DNA of 64,000 nt, taken from positions 797,069 through 861,068 of the forward strand of contig JADJKO010000001.1 of the NCBI GenBank assembly GCA_016705955.1. Direction: 5' to 3'. The position numbers and the translations under genes were made by a program. Below, piece after piece: positions 25,932 to 34,442 of this stretch (positions are counted from its first letter, which is position 1; each line of letters starts with the position of its first letter). Source of the DNA: Flavobacteriales bacterium. GTDB lineage: Bacteria; Bacteroidota; Bacteroidia; Flavobacteriales_F; PHOS-HE28. Under the pieces are notes generated by a model. That model did not search any database, was not told where the DNA came from, and saw only the letters and a list, made by a program, of their open reading frames with translations.

Positions 25932-27548
25932 ATGCGTCTCACTGTACTCTGCATCCTTCTCTGTTCCAGCGTTGCTATCCGCGCACAAGTGGCCATGCCC
26001 GCGATCTCCCATGCGGGTATTTCGGAATTGAATGCACTGAGCCAGCATCTCTCCGATCCACAGAAGTTGACCGACGAGACTCAAGGACGCTTCCCGACCG
26101 CGATGGTACATGGCCGTTGCACGGTCGGCTTTCTCGGGAAGGTGGATGCGAGCTTCGATCCCGCGTCGGTTTCTTCCAATGCGGTGAGTGTTGGATCACG
26201 TGTAGGGGATATCGTTTCCTTTCGTGTGGATGCCTACCACTTGTCCGCCGTGAATGACATCCCCGGCCTCGCCTACGCCGAACTCGCGGGCTGCGCGGCA
26301 CCGCATTTGGATCGCGCCGTTCGCGCCACGCGTGCCGATAGCGTCCAACGCGGCATCAACCTGCCGCAGAGCTACACGGGACGGAATGTGCTGATCGGGG
26401 TGTTGGACTGGGGCTTCGACTATACGCACCCGATGTTCTACGACACCACGTTGACCACCTCACGCGTACGCGCTGCGTGGGATCAATTCCGTCAAGCGGG
26501 TCCGGGACCCTCCGCATTCGGTTATGGAACCGAACTCACGAACACACCGGACCTCATGGCTGCGCAATCCGACACGGCGAATATTTACAGTTTCGCTACG
26601 CACGGAACGCATGTGAGCGGCATTGCCGGTGGGAGTGGAGCGGGCACGCAATACCGGGGCTTCGCATTCGATGCGCAGTTCGTGTTCTGTACGTGGCTGA
26701 TCGATGCAGCCGGTGCGCTGGATGGATTCGCGTGGATGAAGAGCGTGGCGGATCTGGATCAGAAGCGCTTGGTGGTGAATTGCAGTTGGGGCTTGTACTA
26801 CATGGGCACGCTCGATGGTAATTCGCTCATCAGCCAAGCCATCAACCAGCTCTCACAACAGGGTGTGGTCTTCTGCAATTCGGGTGGCAACAACGGCGAT
26901 GTGAACTTCCACTTGAAGAAGAATTTCGGCGGGGACACCTTGCGTTCCATCATCCAGATCTACCCATACAGTGCGCACCCGAAGATGTGGGGGCAGAGCA
27001 TTACGATGTGGGGCGATGTCGGTGCGGAGTTCGCTGCGGGCATCACCATCACGAACAACGCGAACCAGATGTTGGCGCAGAGTCCGTGGTACCACACGAG
27101 CACACAATCGGCTTATGTCGATACGATCATAGTCATCGGCACGGACACGGTCTTCTACAACATCACCGCCGATGCCGCGCACCCGTTGAATGGCCGTCCG
27201 CACATGCGACTGCGCGTGAAGAATACGAACGGCGCGTTGAAGATCCAATTGAAGCAGACCGCTGCAACCGGACTCGTGCACAGTTGGAACGTGACCGAGT
27301 TGAGCAATGGTGTGGGCAATTGGGGACAGGCATTTCTTGGTGGAGTTGCTGGAACGGTCGCCGGTGACAAGAACTACGGGATCAGTGAACCCGCGTGTAC
27401 CGAAAGCACGATCACCGTTGCTGCATACAGTTCGGAGTATTACCTCGGGCAGAACAATACACCGGTGGGGGTGCCATCGCGACGTTCTCGTCCTTCGGAC
27501 CCACCTTCGATGAGCGCGCGAAACCGGACATCACGGCACCGGGCGTGA
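25932..27548 (+). CDS. Subtilisin-like (S8) secreted protease, N-terminal part (frameshifted gene)
   Basis: Exported serine protease. The ATG at 25932 begins a signal peptide (MRLTVLCILLCSSVAIRAQ). The catalytic Asp is in LIGVLDWGFDYTHP (Asp159) and the His in FATHGTHVSGIAGG (His224). The frame loses homology after YLGQNNTPVG at the run of five G at 27467-27471. One extra G gives TPVGGAIATFSSFGP and joins the frame at 27395-28114, which holds the catalytic Ser and the T9SS tail. The combined protein is about 728 residues. Confidence 0.88.
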   Translation: MRLTVLCILLCSSVAIRAQVAMPAISHAGISELNALSQHLSDPQKLTDETQGRFPTAMVHGRCTVGFLGKVDASFDPASVSSNAVSVGSRVGDIVSFRVDAYHLSAVNDIPGLAYAELAGCAAPHLDRAVRATRADSVQRGINLPQSYTGRNVLIGVLDWGFDYTHPMFYDTTLTTSRVRAAWDQFRQAGPGPSAFGYGTELTNTPDLMAAQSDTANIYSFATHGTHVSGIAGGSGAGTQYRGFAFDAQFVFCTWLIDAAGALDGFAWMKSVADLDQKRLVVNCSWGLYYMGTLDGNSLISQAINQLSQQGVVFCNSGGNNGDVNFHLKKNFGGDTLRSIIQIYPYSAHPKMWGQSITMWGDVGAEFAAGITITNNANQMLAQSPWYHTSTQSAYVDTIIVIGTDTVFYNITADAAHPLNGRPHMRLRVKNTNGALKIQLKQTAATGLVHSWNVTELSNGVGNWGQAFLGGVAGTVAGDKNYGISEPACTESTITVAAYSSEYYLGQNNTPVGVPSRRSRPSDPPSMSARNRTSRHRA

Positions 27549-28114
27549 GTGTGATCTCCTCGATCAGTTTGTTCACGGACAACAGCTATACGCTAGCAGC
27601 CGTCGCCAACTTCCAAGGACAGGATTATCCGTTCGCGGCGTTCTCGGGAACAAGCATGTCATCACCGGCCGTAACCGGGATCGTGGCCTTGATCCTGGAA
27701 GCGGATCCCACGATCACGGCTGCGGAAGTGCATGCCTTACTGAAGGCGACCGCACGGACGGACAACCAGACCGGGACGATCCCTCCGGGTGGAAGCACGC
27801 GCTGGGGTATGGGCAAGGTGAATGCATACCGGGCGGTGAGTGAATTGCTGGGTGTGGTGTCAGTGCCTTCGATCAGTGACACGGACATACTTGTGTGGCC
27901 GAACCCGGCGCGATCCATCTTGAATATCAGCACCGGCCGCAATGGTGTTGCGCTGGTCACGATCATGGACATCGCAGGTCGCGTGGTGCGTTCCGCTCGT
28001 CATGCGGATGGAAACGCCATCGTGATGGATGTTCTGGATCTACCGTCAGGGACTTACAGCATCCGCGTGGAGCAAGCCGATCGCTCCTTTGTTTCGCGTT
28101 GGGCGAAACTGTGA
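27395..28114 (+). CDS. Subtilisin-like (S8) protease, C-terminal part with T9SS tail
   Basis: True coding begins near 27466 with GGGAIATFSSFGPTFDERAKPD. It contains the catalytic serine in FSGTSMSSPAVTGIVAL and the GMGKVNAYRAV segment that ends S8 domains. It then has a T9SS sorting domain: ILVWPNPARSILNIST, VTIMDIAGRVVRSA and LPSGTYSIRVEQ. It completes the gene starting at 25932; export through T9SS would release an extracellular protease. Confidence 0.86.
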   Translation: MYRKHDHRCCIQFGVLPRAEQYTGGGAIATFSSFGPTFDERAKPDITAPGVSVISSISLFTDNSYTLAAVANFQGQDYPFAAFSGTSMSSPAVTGIVALILEADPTITAAEVHALLKATARTDNQTGTIPPGGSTRWGMGKVNAYRAVSELLGVVSVPSISDTDILVWPNPARSILNISTGRNGVALVTIMDIAGRVVRSARHADGNAIVMDVLDLPSGTYSIRVEQADRSFVSRWAKL

Positions 28115-28169
28115 CCGCGTGGATCATGGCCTGCTTACCTTGACAGCGCATTCGATCAACCCCGTGCAT

Positions 28170-29300
28170 ATGCGAACACGATCCGTTCTCACCGCCGCGT
28201 CCATCGCCTTCGCATTCACTTGTGCGAATGCCCAGACCACCACCGGCAGCTTCATGCATGGCGGCGTGCTTCGCGACTATCGTCTCTACGTTCCTGCGAT
28301 CTACAACGGAGCCACGCCGGTCCCCTTGATCTTCAACCTGCATGGCTATACCAGTGATGCCGTGCAGCAGGAATTCTACGCGGACTTCCGGCCGATCGCG
28401 GACACCGCGAATTTCATCCTTGTGCATCCCAACGGAACACTTGATCCGCTCGGCAACCGGTTCTGGGATACGTTCGGCGCAGGTACCGTGGACGATCTCG
28501 GCTTCCTCACCGCGCTCATCGACACCCTCAGCGCACACTACAACATCGACGCCGACCGGGTGTACAGCACCGGCATGAGCAACGGCGGTTTCATGAGCTA
28601 TGACCTGGCCTGCTTCCGCAGTACACGCATCGCCGCCATCGCATCGGTTACTGGGAACATGCTCGCTTCGCGCTTGGCGAGTTGCGCCGCCGTGCATCCC
28701 ACACCGGTCATGCAGATCCACGGCACTGCGGATCCCACCGTGAATTACAACGGTGGCAGCGGGATGTTACCGATCGAGGATCTGGTGACGCACTGGGTGC
28801 AATTCAACAACTGCTCGCCCACGCCTACGATCACGCAGGTACCGGATATCAATACCACGGATGGCTGCACCGCGGAACACCGCGTGTACACCGGGGGTGA
28901 TGCCGGCAGCACCGTCGAGTTCTACAAGATCATCGGGGGTGAGCACACTTGGCCCGGCAGTCCCGTCGTCATCGGGGTGACCAACCAGGACTTCAGCGCG
29001 CGCGTGGAGATCTGGCGTTTCTTCAGGCAGTACAGGTTGAGTGCGCTCACCGGCATCGAGGTGGCCACATCCGCCCGATCTCCTTTCACGATCACACAGG
29101 ATATCGCCGGCGATCTGGTCATCCGGTTCTCGTCCTCAAGGGATCGCATGATCACCCTCTTCGGCGCAACGGGCCAAATGGTGGCGCAGCAACGTTCAGC
29201 AACGGACCTGGCCCACGTCGCGGTCCGCACTCCGGGCGTATATCTGGTCTCCGTGCTTGAGGGCGACAAGCGCAGCACGCAGCGCGTGGTGTGCTTCTAG
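28170..29300 (+). CDS. Secreted poly(3-hydroxybutyrate) depolymerase/feruloyl-esterase-like hydrolase with T9SS tail
   Basis: 376-residue exported alpha/beta hydrolase. The ATG at 28170 starts a signal peptide (MRTRSVLTAASIAFAFTCANAQ). Features of the PHB depolymerase/LpqC family: PLIFNLHGYTSD oxyanion-hole region (about 52-63), GMSNGGFMSYDLAC with Ser137 as nucleophile, PVMQIHGTADPTVNY carrying the acid, and GGEHTWPG with the catalytic His. A shortened T9SS-like tail follows (FTITQDIAGDLVIRFSSSRDRMITLFGATGQMV ... PGVYLVSVLEG). Substrate could be a polyester or a plant feruloyl ester. Its stop shares CTAG with the convergent channel gene. Confidence 0.86.
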   Translation: MRTRSVLTAASIAFAFTCANAQTTTGSFMHGGVLRDYRLYVPAIYNGATPVPLIFNLHGYTSDAVQQEFYADFRPIADTANFILVHPNGTLDPLGNRFWDTFGAGTVDDLGFLTALIDTLSAHYNIDADRVYSTGMSNGGFMSYDLACFRSTRIAAIASVTGNMLASRLASCAAVHPTPVMQIHGTADPTVNYNGGSGMLPIEDLVTHWVQFNNCSPTPTITQVPDINTTDGCTAEHRVYTGGDAGSTVEFYKIIGGEHTWPGSPVVIGVTNQDFSARVEIWRFFRQYRLSALTGIEVATSARSPFTITQDIAGDLVIRFSSSRDRMITLFGATGQMVAQQRSATDLAHVAVRTPGVYLVSVLEGDKRSTQRVVCF

Positions 29301-30040
29301 GAACCGGGGCTGCTCGGTCCGTGGTCCGTGTTCGACGCGTTACCCAAGCGACCGAAGTAGCCTCTGCCTCCACCTTGGTTGAAGAAGTTGATGAAGAGCG
29401 CGATGTAGCTGAGGTAGAAGATGGATTGCAACGACACGAGCAGTTTGCCCATGCCGGTGACCGGATAATAATCGCCGAAGCCGATGGTGGAGGTGATCAT
29501 GAAACTCGCGTACACCGCATCCGTCCAATGCGCAAAGGGGATGTTGAATGAGCGGCCTGCGAAATGGATCAATGCGAAGGTGAAGACCACCTCTTGGTAG
29601 TTGAGGAAGAGCAGGAGCTTGGATCGCCGATAGGAACGAGGAGATTCGAACAGATCCGACGCGAAGAGGAGCGTGGGGATGTACATGAGGGTCTCCACCA
29701 TGAACCAGACGGCCAGCCAATAGGCCAATGGGTGCTGTTCCCACCCCGCATACATCACCACCAACGGGAACCCGGTCTTGGCCAGAACGAACACCTCCGT
29801 GGCGAAATCCTGGTACAACGGCCCGCGCCGCCAGAACAGGTGCTTGATGTACATGCCCGGGAACAGGAACTGCGAAAGGCTCAGGAACAAACGCACGGCC
29901 TTCTCCAACCCCGCGTCCTCTTCATAAGTGTTATGCCAGATCGAAGTGAAATTCGTCCAGCGCGCGTGCAACGTGCTTTGTCGCGGCGTATCCTTCGCTT
30001 GGCCCCGGCCGACTATGAGCTTGTTGAGGGTGCTGCGCAT
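29297..30040 (-). CDS. Ion-channel (potassium channel-like) membrane protein
   Basis: 247-residue inner-membrane protein. After a charged N-terminus there are hydrophobic segments at about 52-63 (FLSLSQFLFPGM), 83-130 (FVLAKTGFPLVVMY, LAYWLAVWFMVETLMYI) and 145-165. The ion-channel pore is SFMITSTIGFGDYYPVTG (TIGFGD selectivity filter) followed by the inner helix LLVSLQSIFYLSYIALFINFF. TIGFGD is close to the K+ filter TVGYGD. No RCK or cyclic-nucleotide domain is seen. Overlaps the esterase gene by four bases at CTAG. Confidence 0.83.
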   Translation of the reverse strand: MRSTLNKLIVGRGQAKDTPRQSTLHARWTNFTSIWHNTYEEDAGLEKAVRLFLSLSQFLFPGMYIKHLFWRRGPLYQDFATEVFVLAKTGFPLVVMYAGWEQHPLAYWLAVWFMVETLMYIPTLLFASDLFESPRSYRRSKLLLFLNYQEVVFTFALIHFAGRSFNIPFAHWTDAVYASFMITSTIGFGDYYPVTGMGKLLVSLQSIFYLSYIALFINFFNQGGGRGYFGRLGNASNTDHGPSSPGS

Positions 30041-30214
30041 GGCTTGGATCCGGATCGGATCCTGCGCAAAGTAATCCCGCGCGTGCCAACCGGATCGGCC
30101 TGTTCAAGCGGGATCGGTATGCGTGGGGTCGATCAGGGACCGAACGGCGTGGAAGGAACGATGGATCTCCCGGCGGAGTAATGGATGGAAACTCGCGGAT
30201 CGAGCGTGACCGGG

Positions 30215-30895
30215 TCAGGCCGCCCGGCGCCATTGCTCCACACGCCACATATACCCACGACCCCAAGCGATGTGCGGGGTGTCCCTTCGGCCCGTGTGTT
30301 CGAATTCGGTCTTGAGGAGTGCATCCCGCCATACCAGCGATGAACGCAAGTGCCCGAAACGCCGGTACCCTGCGGACGCGTCATAGAACGTACGGAAATA
30401 GACCAATGCTTCGCTGCGGCGGTACTCACCGGCCACATAGCCATCGTCGATCGCTGCGGCGTACGTATCCGGATCGTTCTTGTACGTGTCCGGGTGGAAG
30501 AGCTTGTCGTAGTTGTGCAGTTGGAATTCGCGCAAGGCGTTCAACAGGTCGCCGCGACGCAGGTAACGGTTGATATACTGTTCCATGACGTGATGCTGGA
30601 AGAAGGAGGCCGGCCCTTCCGCATCGATCTGCATCGCGTTCACCCCTTCGGTGGTGGGGTACCACAGCAGCGGATAGATGGTCACACGACCTTCCGTGGC
30701 GGTCACCACGTAGATCCATTGCAGCCCTTTGCGGGTAGTGAAGTGGCCACTGCGCCGGATCAGGTCCTTGCGGCCCGCCTTCGGGCAGAGTTGTTCCAGA
30801 TCAGCGTGCTTCTCAGCCACATGCTGCAGAAGATGGCCCACATCCTTGCGGGCGGCAGCAGCCACCTGCGAAAGGTTCATGTGGGAGCGGATCAT
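30215..30895 (-). CDS. Hypothetical protein, possible paralog of the gene at 35465
   Basis: 226-residue protein without signal peptide or membrane segment; M6 (30880) is an alternative start. It contains basic N-terminal helices, a beta-rich core (KGLQWIYVVTATEGRVTIYPLLWY), a segment FFQHHVMEQYINRYL, and DGYVAGEYRRSEALVYFRTFY. The same order of elements appears in the protein at 35465-36121 (RIEWVVTVRS, THFFQRYRVRES, EGLFVGTVRP). The HH/H-x-x-x-QY core could bind metal or nucleic acid, but no known family is recognised. Located 175 bases upstream of the channel gene, same strand. Confidence 0.6.
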   Translation of the reverse strand: MIRSHMNLSQVAAAARKDVGHLLQHVAEKHADLEQLCPKAGRKDLIRRSGHFTTRKGLQWIYVVTATEGRVTIYPLLWYPTTEGVNAMQIDAEGPASFFQHHVMEQYINRYLRRGDLLNALREFQLHNYDKLFHPDTYKNDPDTYAAAIDDGYVAGEYRRSEALVYFRTFYDASAGYRRFGHLRSSLVWRDALLKTEFEHTGRRDTPHIAWGRGYMWRVEQWRRAA

Positions 30896-31097
30896 GGCGG
30901 TGCATACGGTATCGGCACCCTTCTACGCCTTGGCCGCGCATGTGGTTCCGCCATGGCACCCGTGCTGTGCGGGCGCCACACTGATCTCTGCCGTTCCATT
31001 GATAGGCCCCGGCATCCGACTGTAGTACTACAGCCTAATTTCCACCCGATCCTTCCGCATGACCCTTTGCCCTCTTGCGCGGATCATGCCGACCCAC

Positions 31098-31105
31098 TAA
31101 TTTCG
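31098..31105 (+). promoter_or_regulatory. -7 box upstream of the DUF3575-like gene
   Basis: TAATTTCG (TAnnTTCG) lies 40 bases before the ATG at 31146. A perfect 14-base palindrome, CTGTAGTACTACAG (31020-31033), lies further upstream and could be an operator. Confidence 0.35.
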
Positions 31106-31145
31106 ACATGTCCAAAAAGCATTGGACAACCCAACCCACTCCAAC

Positions 31146-31916
31146 ATGAAACGCATTTTGCTCTTGGGTGCCCTCTGTATGGGCGCCGCCATCGGTCACG
31201 CCCAGGACGCTACCGGCTTGCTAGGCGAAGTGTTCTCAGTGAAGCGGATCGTGAAGACCAACCTGGTGGGCTACGCCTTCCTCTCCGTGAATGCGAACTA
31301 CGAGCAGAAGACCGGCCCCAACACCAGCGTGGGCCTGCTAGCCGGGTACAAGCTGCCCAGCACCATCCATGTGGAGGCCATCGGGAACCTCGATGGGGAG
31401 AACCAGACCTATTCCGGTGATGTGGAGCCGAAGGGGATCTTCGTGAATCCCTATTTCCGCTACTACACCGCACAGACGTTCAAGGGCTTCTACATGGAGG
31501 CCTTCCTGCGCTATTTCAACTACTCGTACCTGGTACCTTATGATTATGACAAGAACGGCGGCACCATCCACGCCAACTTGGACGGCACCGCCAGTGCCTT
31601 CGGCGGCGGCTTGGCCTTGGGCGCACAGTTCAACCTCGCACCACGCGTCTATCTGGACATCAACGCCGGCTTCGGCGTGGCCACCGGCAGCGCACATCTG
31701 GAGACCAGCGACCCCAACCTGGAGCTGGCGGACTACCAGAGCATCAAGCGCAACATCGAGAAATACCAGGACCGTGCGGATGTGCAGGTCTTCCTCCTAG
31801 GCGATATCCTGAAGGATCCCACAGCCGTCGCCGATGACATCCACGCCGAAGCGGACTTCAAGAACAAGATCTTCCCCATCGTGCGCGGGGGCATCTGCAT
31901 CGGGTACGCGTTCTGA
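31146..31916 (+). CDS. DUF3575-like outer-membrane beta-barrel protein
   Basis: 256-residue exported protein from the ATG at 31146 with signal peptide MKRILLLGALCMGAAIGHAQ. Alternating beta strands such as NLVGYAFLSVNANYEQKTGPN, VGLLAGYKLP, GIFVNPYFRYYTAQTFKGFYMEAFLRYF, and a final aromatic residue (GICIGYAF) are typical of small Bacteroidota outer-membrane barrels of the DUF3575 group. Function unknown. A strong tetraloop terminator lies directly downstream; the 3' flank then enters a repeat-rich region. Confidence 0.7.
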   Translation: MKRILLLGALCMGAAIGHAQDATGLLGEVFSVKRIVKTNLVGYAFLSVNANYEQKTGPNTSVGLLAGYKLPSTIHVEAIGNLDGENQTYSGDVEPKGIFVNPYFRYYTAQTFKGFYMEAFLRYFNYSYLVPYDYDKNGGTIHANLDGTASAFGGGLALGAQFNLAPRVYLDINAGFGVATGSAHLETSDPNLELADYQSIKRNIEKYQDRADVQVFLLGDILKDPTAVADDIHAEADFKNKIFPIVRGGICIGYAF

Positions 31917-31934
31917 GGTGGATGACTTTTCAGG

Positions 31935-31967
31935 AAAGGGGCTGTCTCGAAAGAGGCAGCCCTTTTT
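31935..31967 (+). terminator. Rho-independent terminator after the beta-barrel gene
   Basis: 14-pair stem (31935-31948 with 31953-31966, two G-U pairs) with a GAAA tetraloop, ending in TTTTT. 18 bases after the stop codon. Confidence 0.85.
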
Positions 31968-31976
31968 CCATGCACG

Positions 31977-32037
31977 TCATTCCGAGCGCGCCATTGCGAG
32001 CGAAGCAACCTCATCCCGCGCAGCCACCATGATCGGT
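31977..32037. repeat. REP-like palindromic element, copy A
   Basis: GTCATTCCGAGCGCGCC followed by TTGCGAGCGAAGCAA, a near-palindrome, then a tail CTCATCCCGCGCAGCCACC and TGATCG. The same order (palindrome, then CTC/GTC..GCGCAGCC..GATC) recurs at 32424-32470 and 32540-32605, and a related palindrome is inside ftsK. This block and the next three entries fill a gene-free stretch of 840 bases. Confidence 0.55.
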
Positions 32038-32046
32038 CTGACTCAC

Positions 32047-32380
32047 ACCGTGCAAGCCCGGATAGCCACCGGCAAGCCCATTTTCACACCGTCCAAGCCC
32101 GGATAGCCACCGTCCAAGCCCACTTTCGCACCGTGCAAGCCCGGATAGCCACCGTGCAAGCTCACTTTCGCACCGTGCAAGCCCGGATAGCCACCGTGCA
32201 AGCCGAGATAGGCATCCTGCAAGGTCAGATAGTCATCCTCCAACTCCAGATAGCCATCCGCATCGGTCAGATAGGCATCCGCTAAAGTGATTATCGCATC
32301 CGCTAAGTTCATTATCGCTCCTGCCAAGCCCGGTTTCCCATCCGCCAAGCTCAGAACGCGATCCGTCCACGGTGACCCCA
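32047..32380. repeat. 21-bp tandem repeat array 1 (about 16 units)
   Basis: About 16 head-to-tail units of 21 bases (one of 20), beginning ACCGTGCAAGC or ATCCGCYAAG. In the first eight units two variants alternate: one ending CCGGATAGCC and one ending with a CACTTTCGC or CATTTTCAC block, giving a 42-bp higher-order repeat. The right half is more diverged. One minus-strand frame is open and would encode heptapeptides such as LADAYLT and LHGGYPG, but the 20-base unit breaks it and no start or signal supports coding. No spacers separate the units, so it is not a CRISPR array. Confidence 0.8.
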
Positions 32381-32423
32381 TGCCCGTGCCTTAACGTACA
32401 GCGCCTCGTTCCGCCCGGCGTCG

Positions 32424-32470
32424 TTGCGAGCGCAGCGAAGCAGCCTCGTCAGCGCAGCCCCCGTGATCAT
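32424..32470. repeat. REP-like palindromic element, copy B
   Basis: TCGTTGCGAGCGCAGCGAAGC followed by CAGCCTCGTCAGCGCAGCCCCCGTGATC. It matches copy A (31977-32037) in order and in its GCGCAGCC/GATC tail, and flanks array 1 on the other side. Confidence 0.5.
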
Positions 32471-32513
32471 CAGTCACCACCATCGTCACTCCCCGTAGCC
32501 GTCACTGCGGCCC

Positions 32514-32605
32514 GTCATCCCGGCCTGTCATCCCGGCCTGTCATCCCGGCCCCGAGCCGGGACGGGACGCAGTCTCGTTCCGCGCAGCCAACGCGATCGT
32601 CATCC
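32514..32605. repeat. Tandem GTCATCCCGGCC repeats and palindrome, copy C
   Basis: Two complete 13-base units GTCATCCCGGCCT (32514-32526, 32527-32539) and a third that runs into the palindrome CCCGGCCCCGAGCCGGG, followed by a TCTCGTTCCGCGCAGCC tail. It resembles the GTCATCCCGG...CCGGGA dispersed repeat seen in many genomes; a variant sits inside ftsK at 39433-39460. Confidence 0.6.
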
Positions 32606-32754
32606 TGCCACAAGTGAACCGCAGCCTTGCCCAGCTCCACAGTGCGGCTATCTTCACCGCGCACCGCACCACAGAGATCCGAGGTGTTCGCAGTGAGGTG
32701 TTCACATTGCCCCTCGTTCACCGATGTAGTACCGTTCAGCCCTAACCCATCCCC

Positions 32755-34431
32755 ATGAAGAAGTGGTTCCTTCCCGCACTCGTTGTCCTCGTGGGCGTCG
32801 TGCTCACCTGTATCGCATTGTTCAAAGGCGGGGACGGCGATCTGGCCGTGGAGATCAAGAAGGCCCCGTTCATCATGCCCGCCGTCCACAACGTCTATGC
32901 GGACCCCGAGGCGCTCGACGGCAAGTACTACCTGTTCAAGGCCAAGCTCACCAACACCAGCAGCACCACCTTGGAGGATGTGACCATCAAGTACCGCATA
33001 CCCGGCTTCATCGAGTGGACGGAACTGGGCGTCATCGGCCAGATGTTCCCCGGACAAAGCGGCGTGGTGGCCTGCTACCCCAAGTTCAACGAGGACATCA
33101 CCCAAAAGACCACCCAGAGCATGGAGAAGGTGGAGATCGCCATTGACTGGGACGGTGCCAGCGATGACGATACGGTGGAGGAGGAGTTCGGCTTCAAGAT
33201 GATGAGCCGCAACGAATTCGCGTACTCCAACATCGCGGCCTCGGAGATCAGCGGCTACAGCGACCTGTTCGACAACAACGACCTGATCGCATGCTTCGTT
33301 ACGCCCGGCGATCCCGTGGTGAAGTACTACACGCAGGTGGTGCAGGAGAAGGTGATGAAGGGCGAGGCCGCCAGCGTGAGCGGGAAACCGGAGGACGCTG
33401 CGCGCTTCCTCATGAGCCTGTACGAGGCCACGCGGATGGCCCACATGGTGTACAGCGGCACCAAGGGCATTCCCACTTCGGCGGACGATGTGAGCAGTTT
33501 GGTGCAGACGCTGCGCCTGCCGCGCGAGGTGATCACGGGCAACACCGGACTGTGCATCGAACTGAGCTGTTTCTACGCCAGCGTCATGTCCGCCGCGGGC
33601 ATCGATCCGGTCATCTACCTTATTCCCGGCCACGCCTATCCCGGCTTCCGCATGCAGGGGCAGTACTACGCCATCGAGGCCACCATGATCAATGGTGAAG
33701 GACTTGGCGGCATCGGCACCGCGCAGCAGGCCTTCCAGAAAGGGCAGGAGGAATTGCAGGAGTTCATCAAGCAGGCACAGGCCGGCAATCCGGCTTACAC
33801 CATCGTGGACATCCACGAGCTCAACCAGAAGGGCGTGCGCTCCATGGCCCTCGCCGATGACACCTTCCTGAAACAGAAGATCGACCAGATCGCGCAGAAC
33901 TTCGGCACACTGCAAGGAGGCGGCGAGCAACTGCTCGCGCTCAGTAAGGGCAATGGCGGAGGCGGCAACGATGGTGGGGGCGGCAACGATGGTGGCGGCG
34001 GGGGCGGTGGTGGTAACGATGGTGGTGGTAGTGTGAGCGGCCAGCGCACCTCAGGGCCGTTGTCCTTCGCGGTTCCGCGTGGTTGGTCCGTGCGCAACAG
34101 GCCCTTCCCACAGTTACCCGTGTATACCCTGGTGGCCGAATCCCCCGATGGCATGGCCAACGCTGCGGTGTACGACCTGCGTGCAGGCAGCGTGGAGGAG
34201 GCCATGGGCCAGCTCCAGCAGCTCTTTGCACAATATGGCAGCGAGCTACAATACCAAGTGAACGGCAACCATGTGGAAGGGGCCACCTACTCCAACATGG
34301 GCACCTGGATGTGGAGCGGCACGGTCGGCCGTGGTCCCCAAGGCATCCGCTTGGTCGCCGTGGGCGCCAGTGACATGGCCGTGCAGCAATACAGCGGCCA
34401 ACTGGGTTCCATCCTTTCAAGCATCCGTTGA
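32755..34431 (+). CDS. Transglutaminase-like membrane protein with Gly-rich linker
   Basis: 558-residue protein with an N-terminal transmembrane helix (WFLPALVVLVGVVLTCIALF). It has a beta-rich domain (residues about 30-150), then a transglutaminase-like core with NTGLCIELSCFYASVMSAAGIDPV (Cys at about 267) and IPGHAYPGFR (His), with YYAIEAT giving the acidic third residue. A Gly/Asn/Asp-rich linker (about 400-428) separates it from a C-terminal domain (LSFAVPRGWSVRNRPFPQLPVYTLVAES). It may be a thiol protease or peptide crosslinker at the outer face of the inner membrane. The next gene starts 11 bases downstream, so the pair is an operon. Confidence 0.78.
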   Translation: MKKWFLPALVVLVGVVLTCIALFKGGDGDLAVEIKKAPFIMPAVHNVYADPEALDGKYYLFKAKLTNTSSTTLEDVTIKYRIPGFIEWTELGVIGQMFPGQSGVVACYPKFNEDITQKTTQSMEKVEIAIDWDGASDDDTVEEEFGFKMMSRNEFAYSNIAASEISGYSDLFDNNDLIACFVTPGDPVVKYYTQVVQEKVMKGEAASVSGKPEDAARFLMSLYEATRMAHMVYSGTKGIPTSADDVSSLVQTLRLPREVITGNTGLCIELSCFYASVMSAAGIDPVIYLIPGHAYPGFRMQGQYYAIEATMINGEGLGGIGTAQQAFQKGQEELQEFIKQAQAGNPAYTIVDIHELNQKGVRSMALADDTFLKQKIDQIAQNFGTLQGGGEQLLALSKGNGGGGNDGGGGNDGGGGGGGGNDGGGSVSGQRTSGPLSFAVPRGWSVRNRPFPQLPVYTLVAESPDGMANAAVYDLRAGSVEEAMGQLQQLFAQYGSELQYQVNGNHVEGATYSNMGTWMWSGTVGRGPQGIRLVAVGASDMAVQQYSGQLGSILSSIR

Positions 34432-34442
34432 TCCCAAGCATC

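Noticed and set aside
27155..27548. Independent gene in the tail of the first subtilisin frame
   Set aside because: Adding one G at 27467-27471 gives a continuous S8 protease; the residues after VGVPSRRSRP are frameshift product.
31108..31149. 13-codon upstream frame (MSKKHWTTQPTPT) whose TGA overlaps the DUF3575 ATG
   Set aside because: The -7 box at 31098-31105 would start transcription at about 31112, after this ATG, so the leader peptide would not be transcribed completely.
32515..33930. 471-residue minus-strand frame opposite the transglutaminase-like gene
   Set aside because: The plus-strand gene has a membrane segment and a Cys/His catalytic pattern; the minus frame shows only shadow composition.
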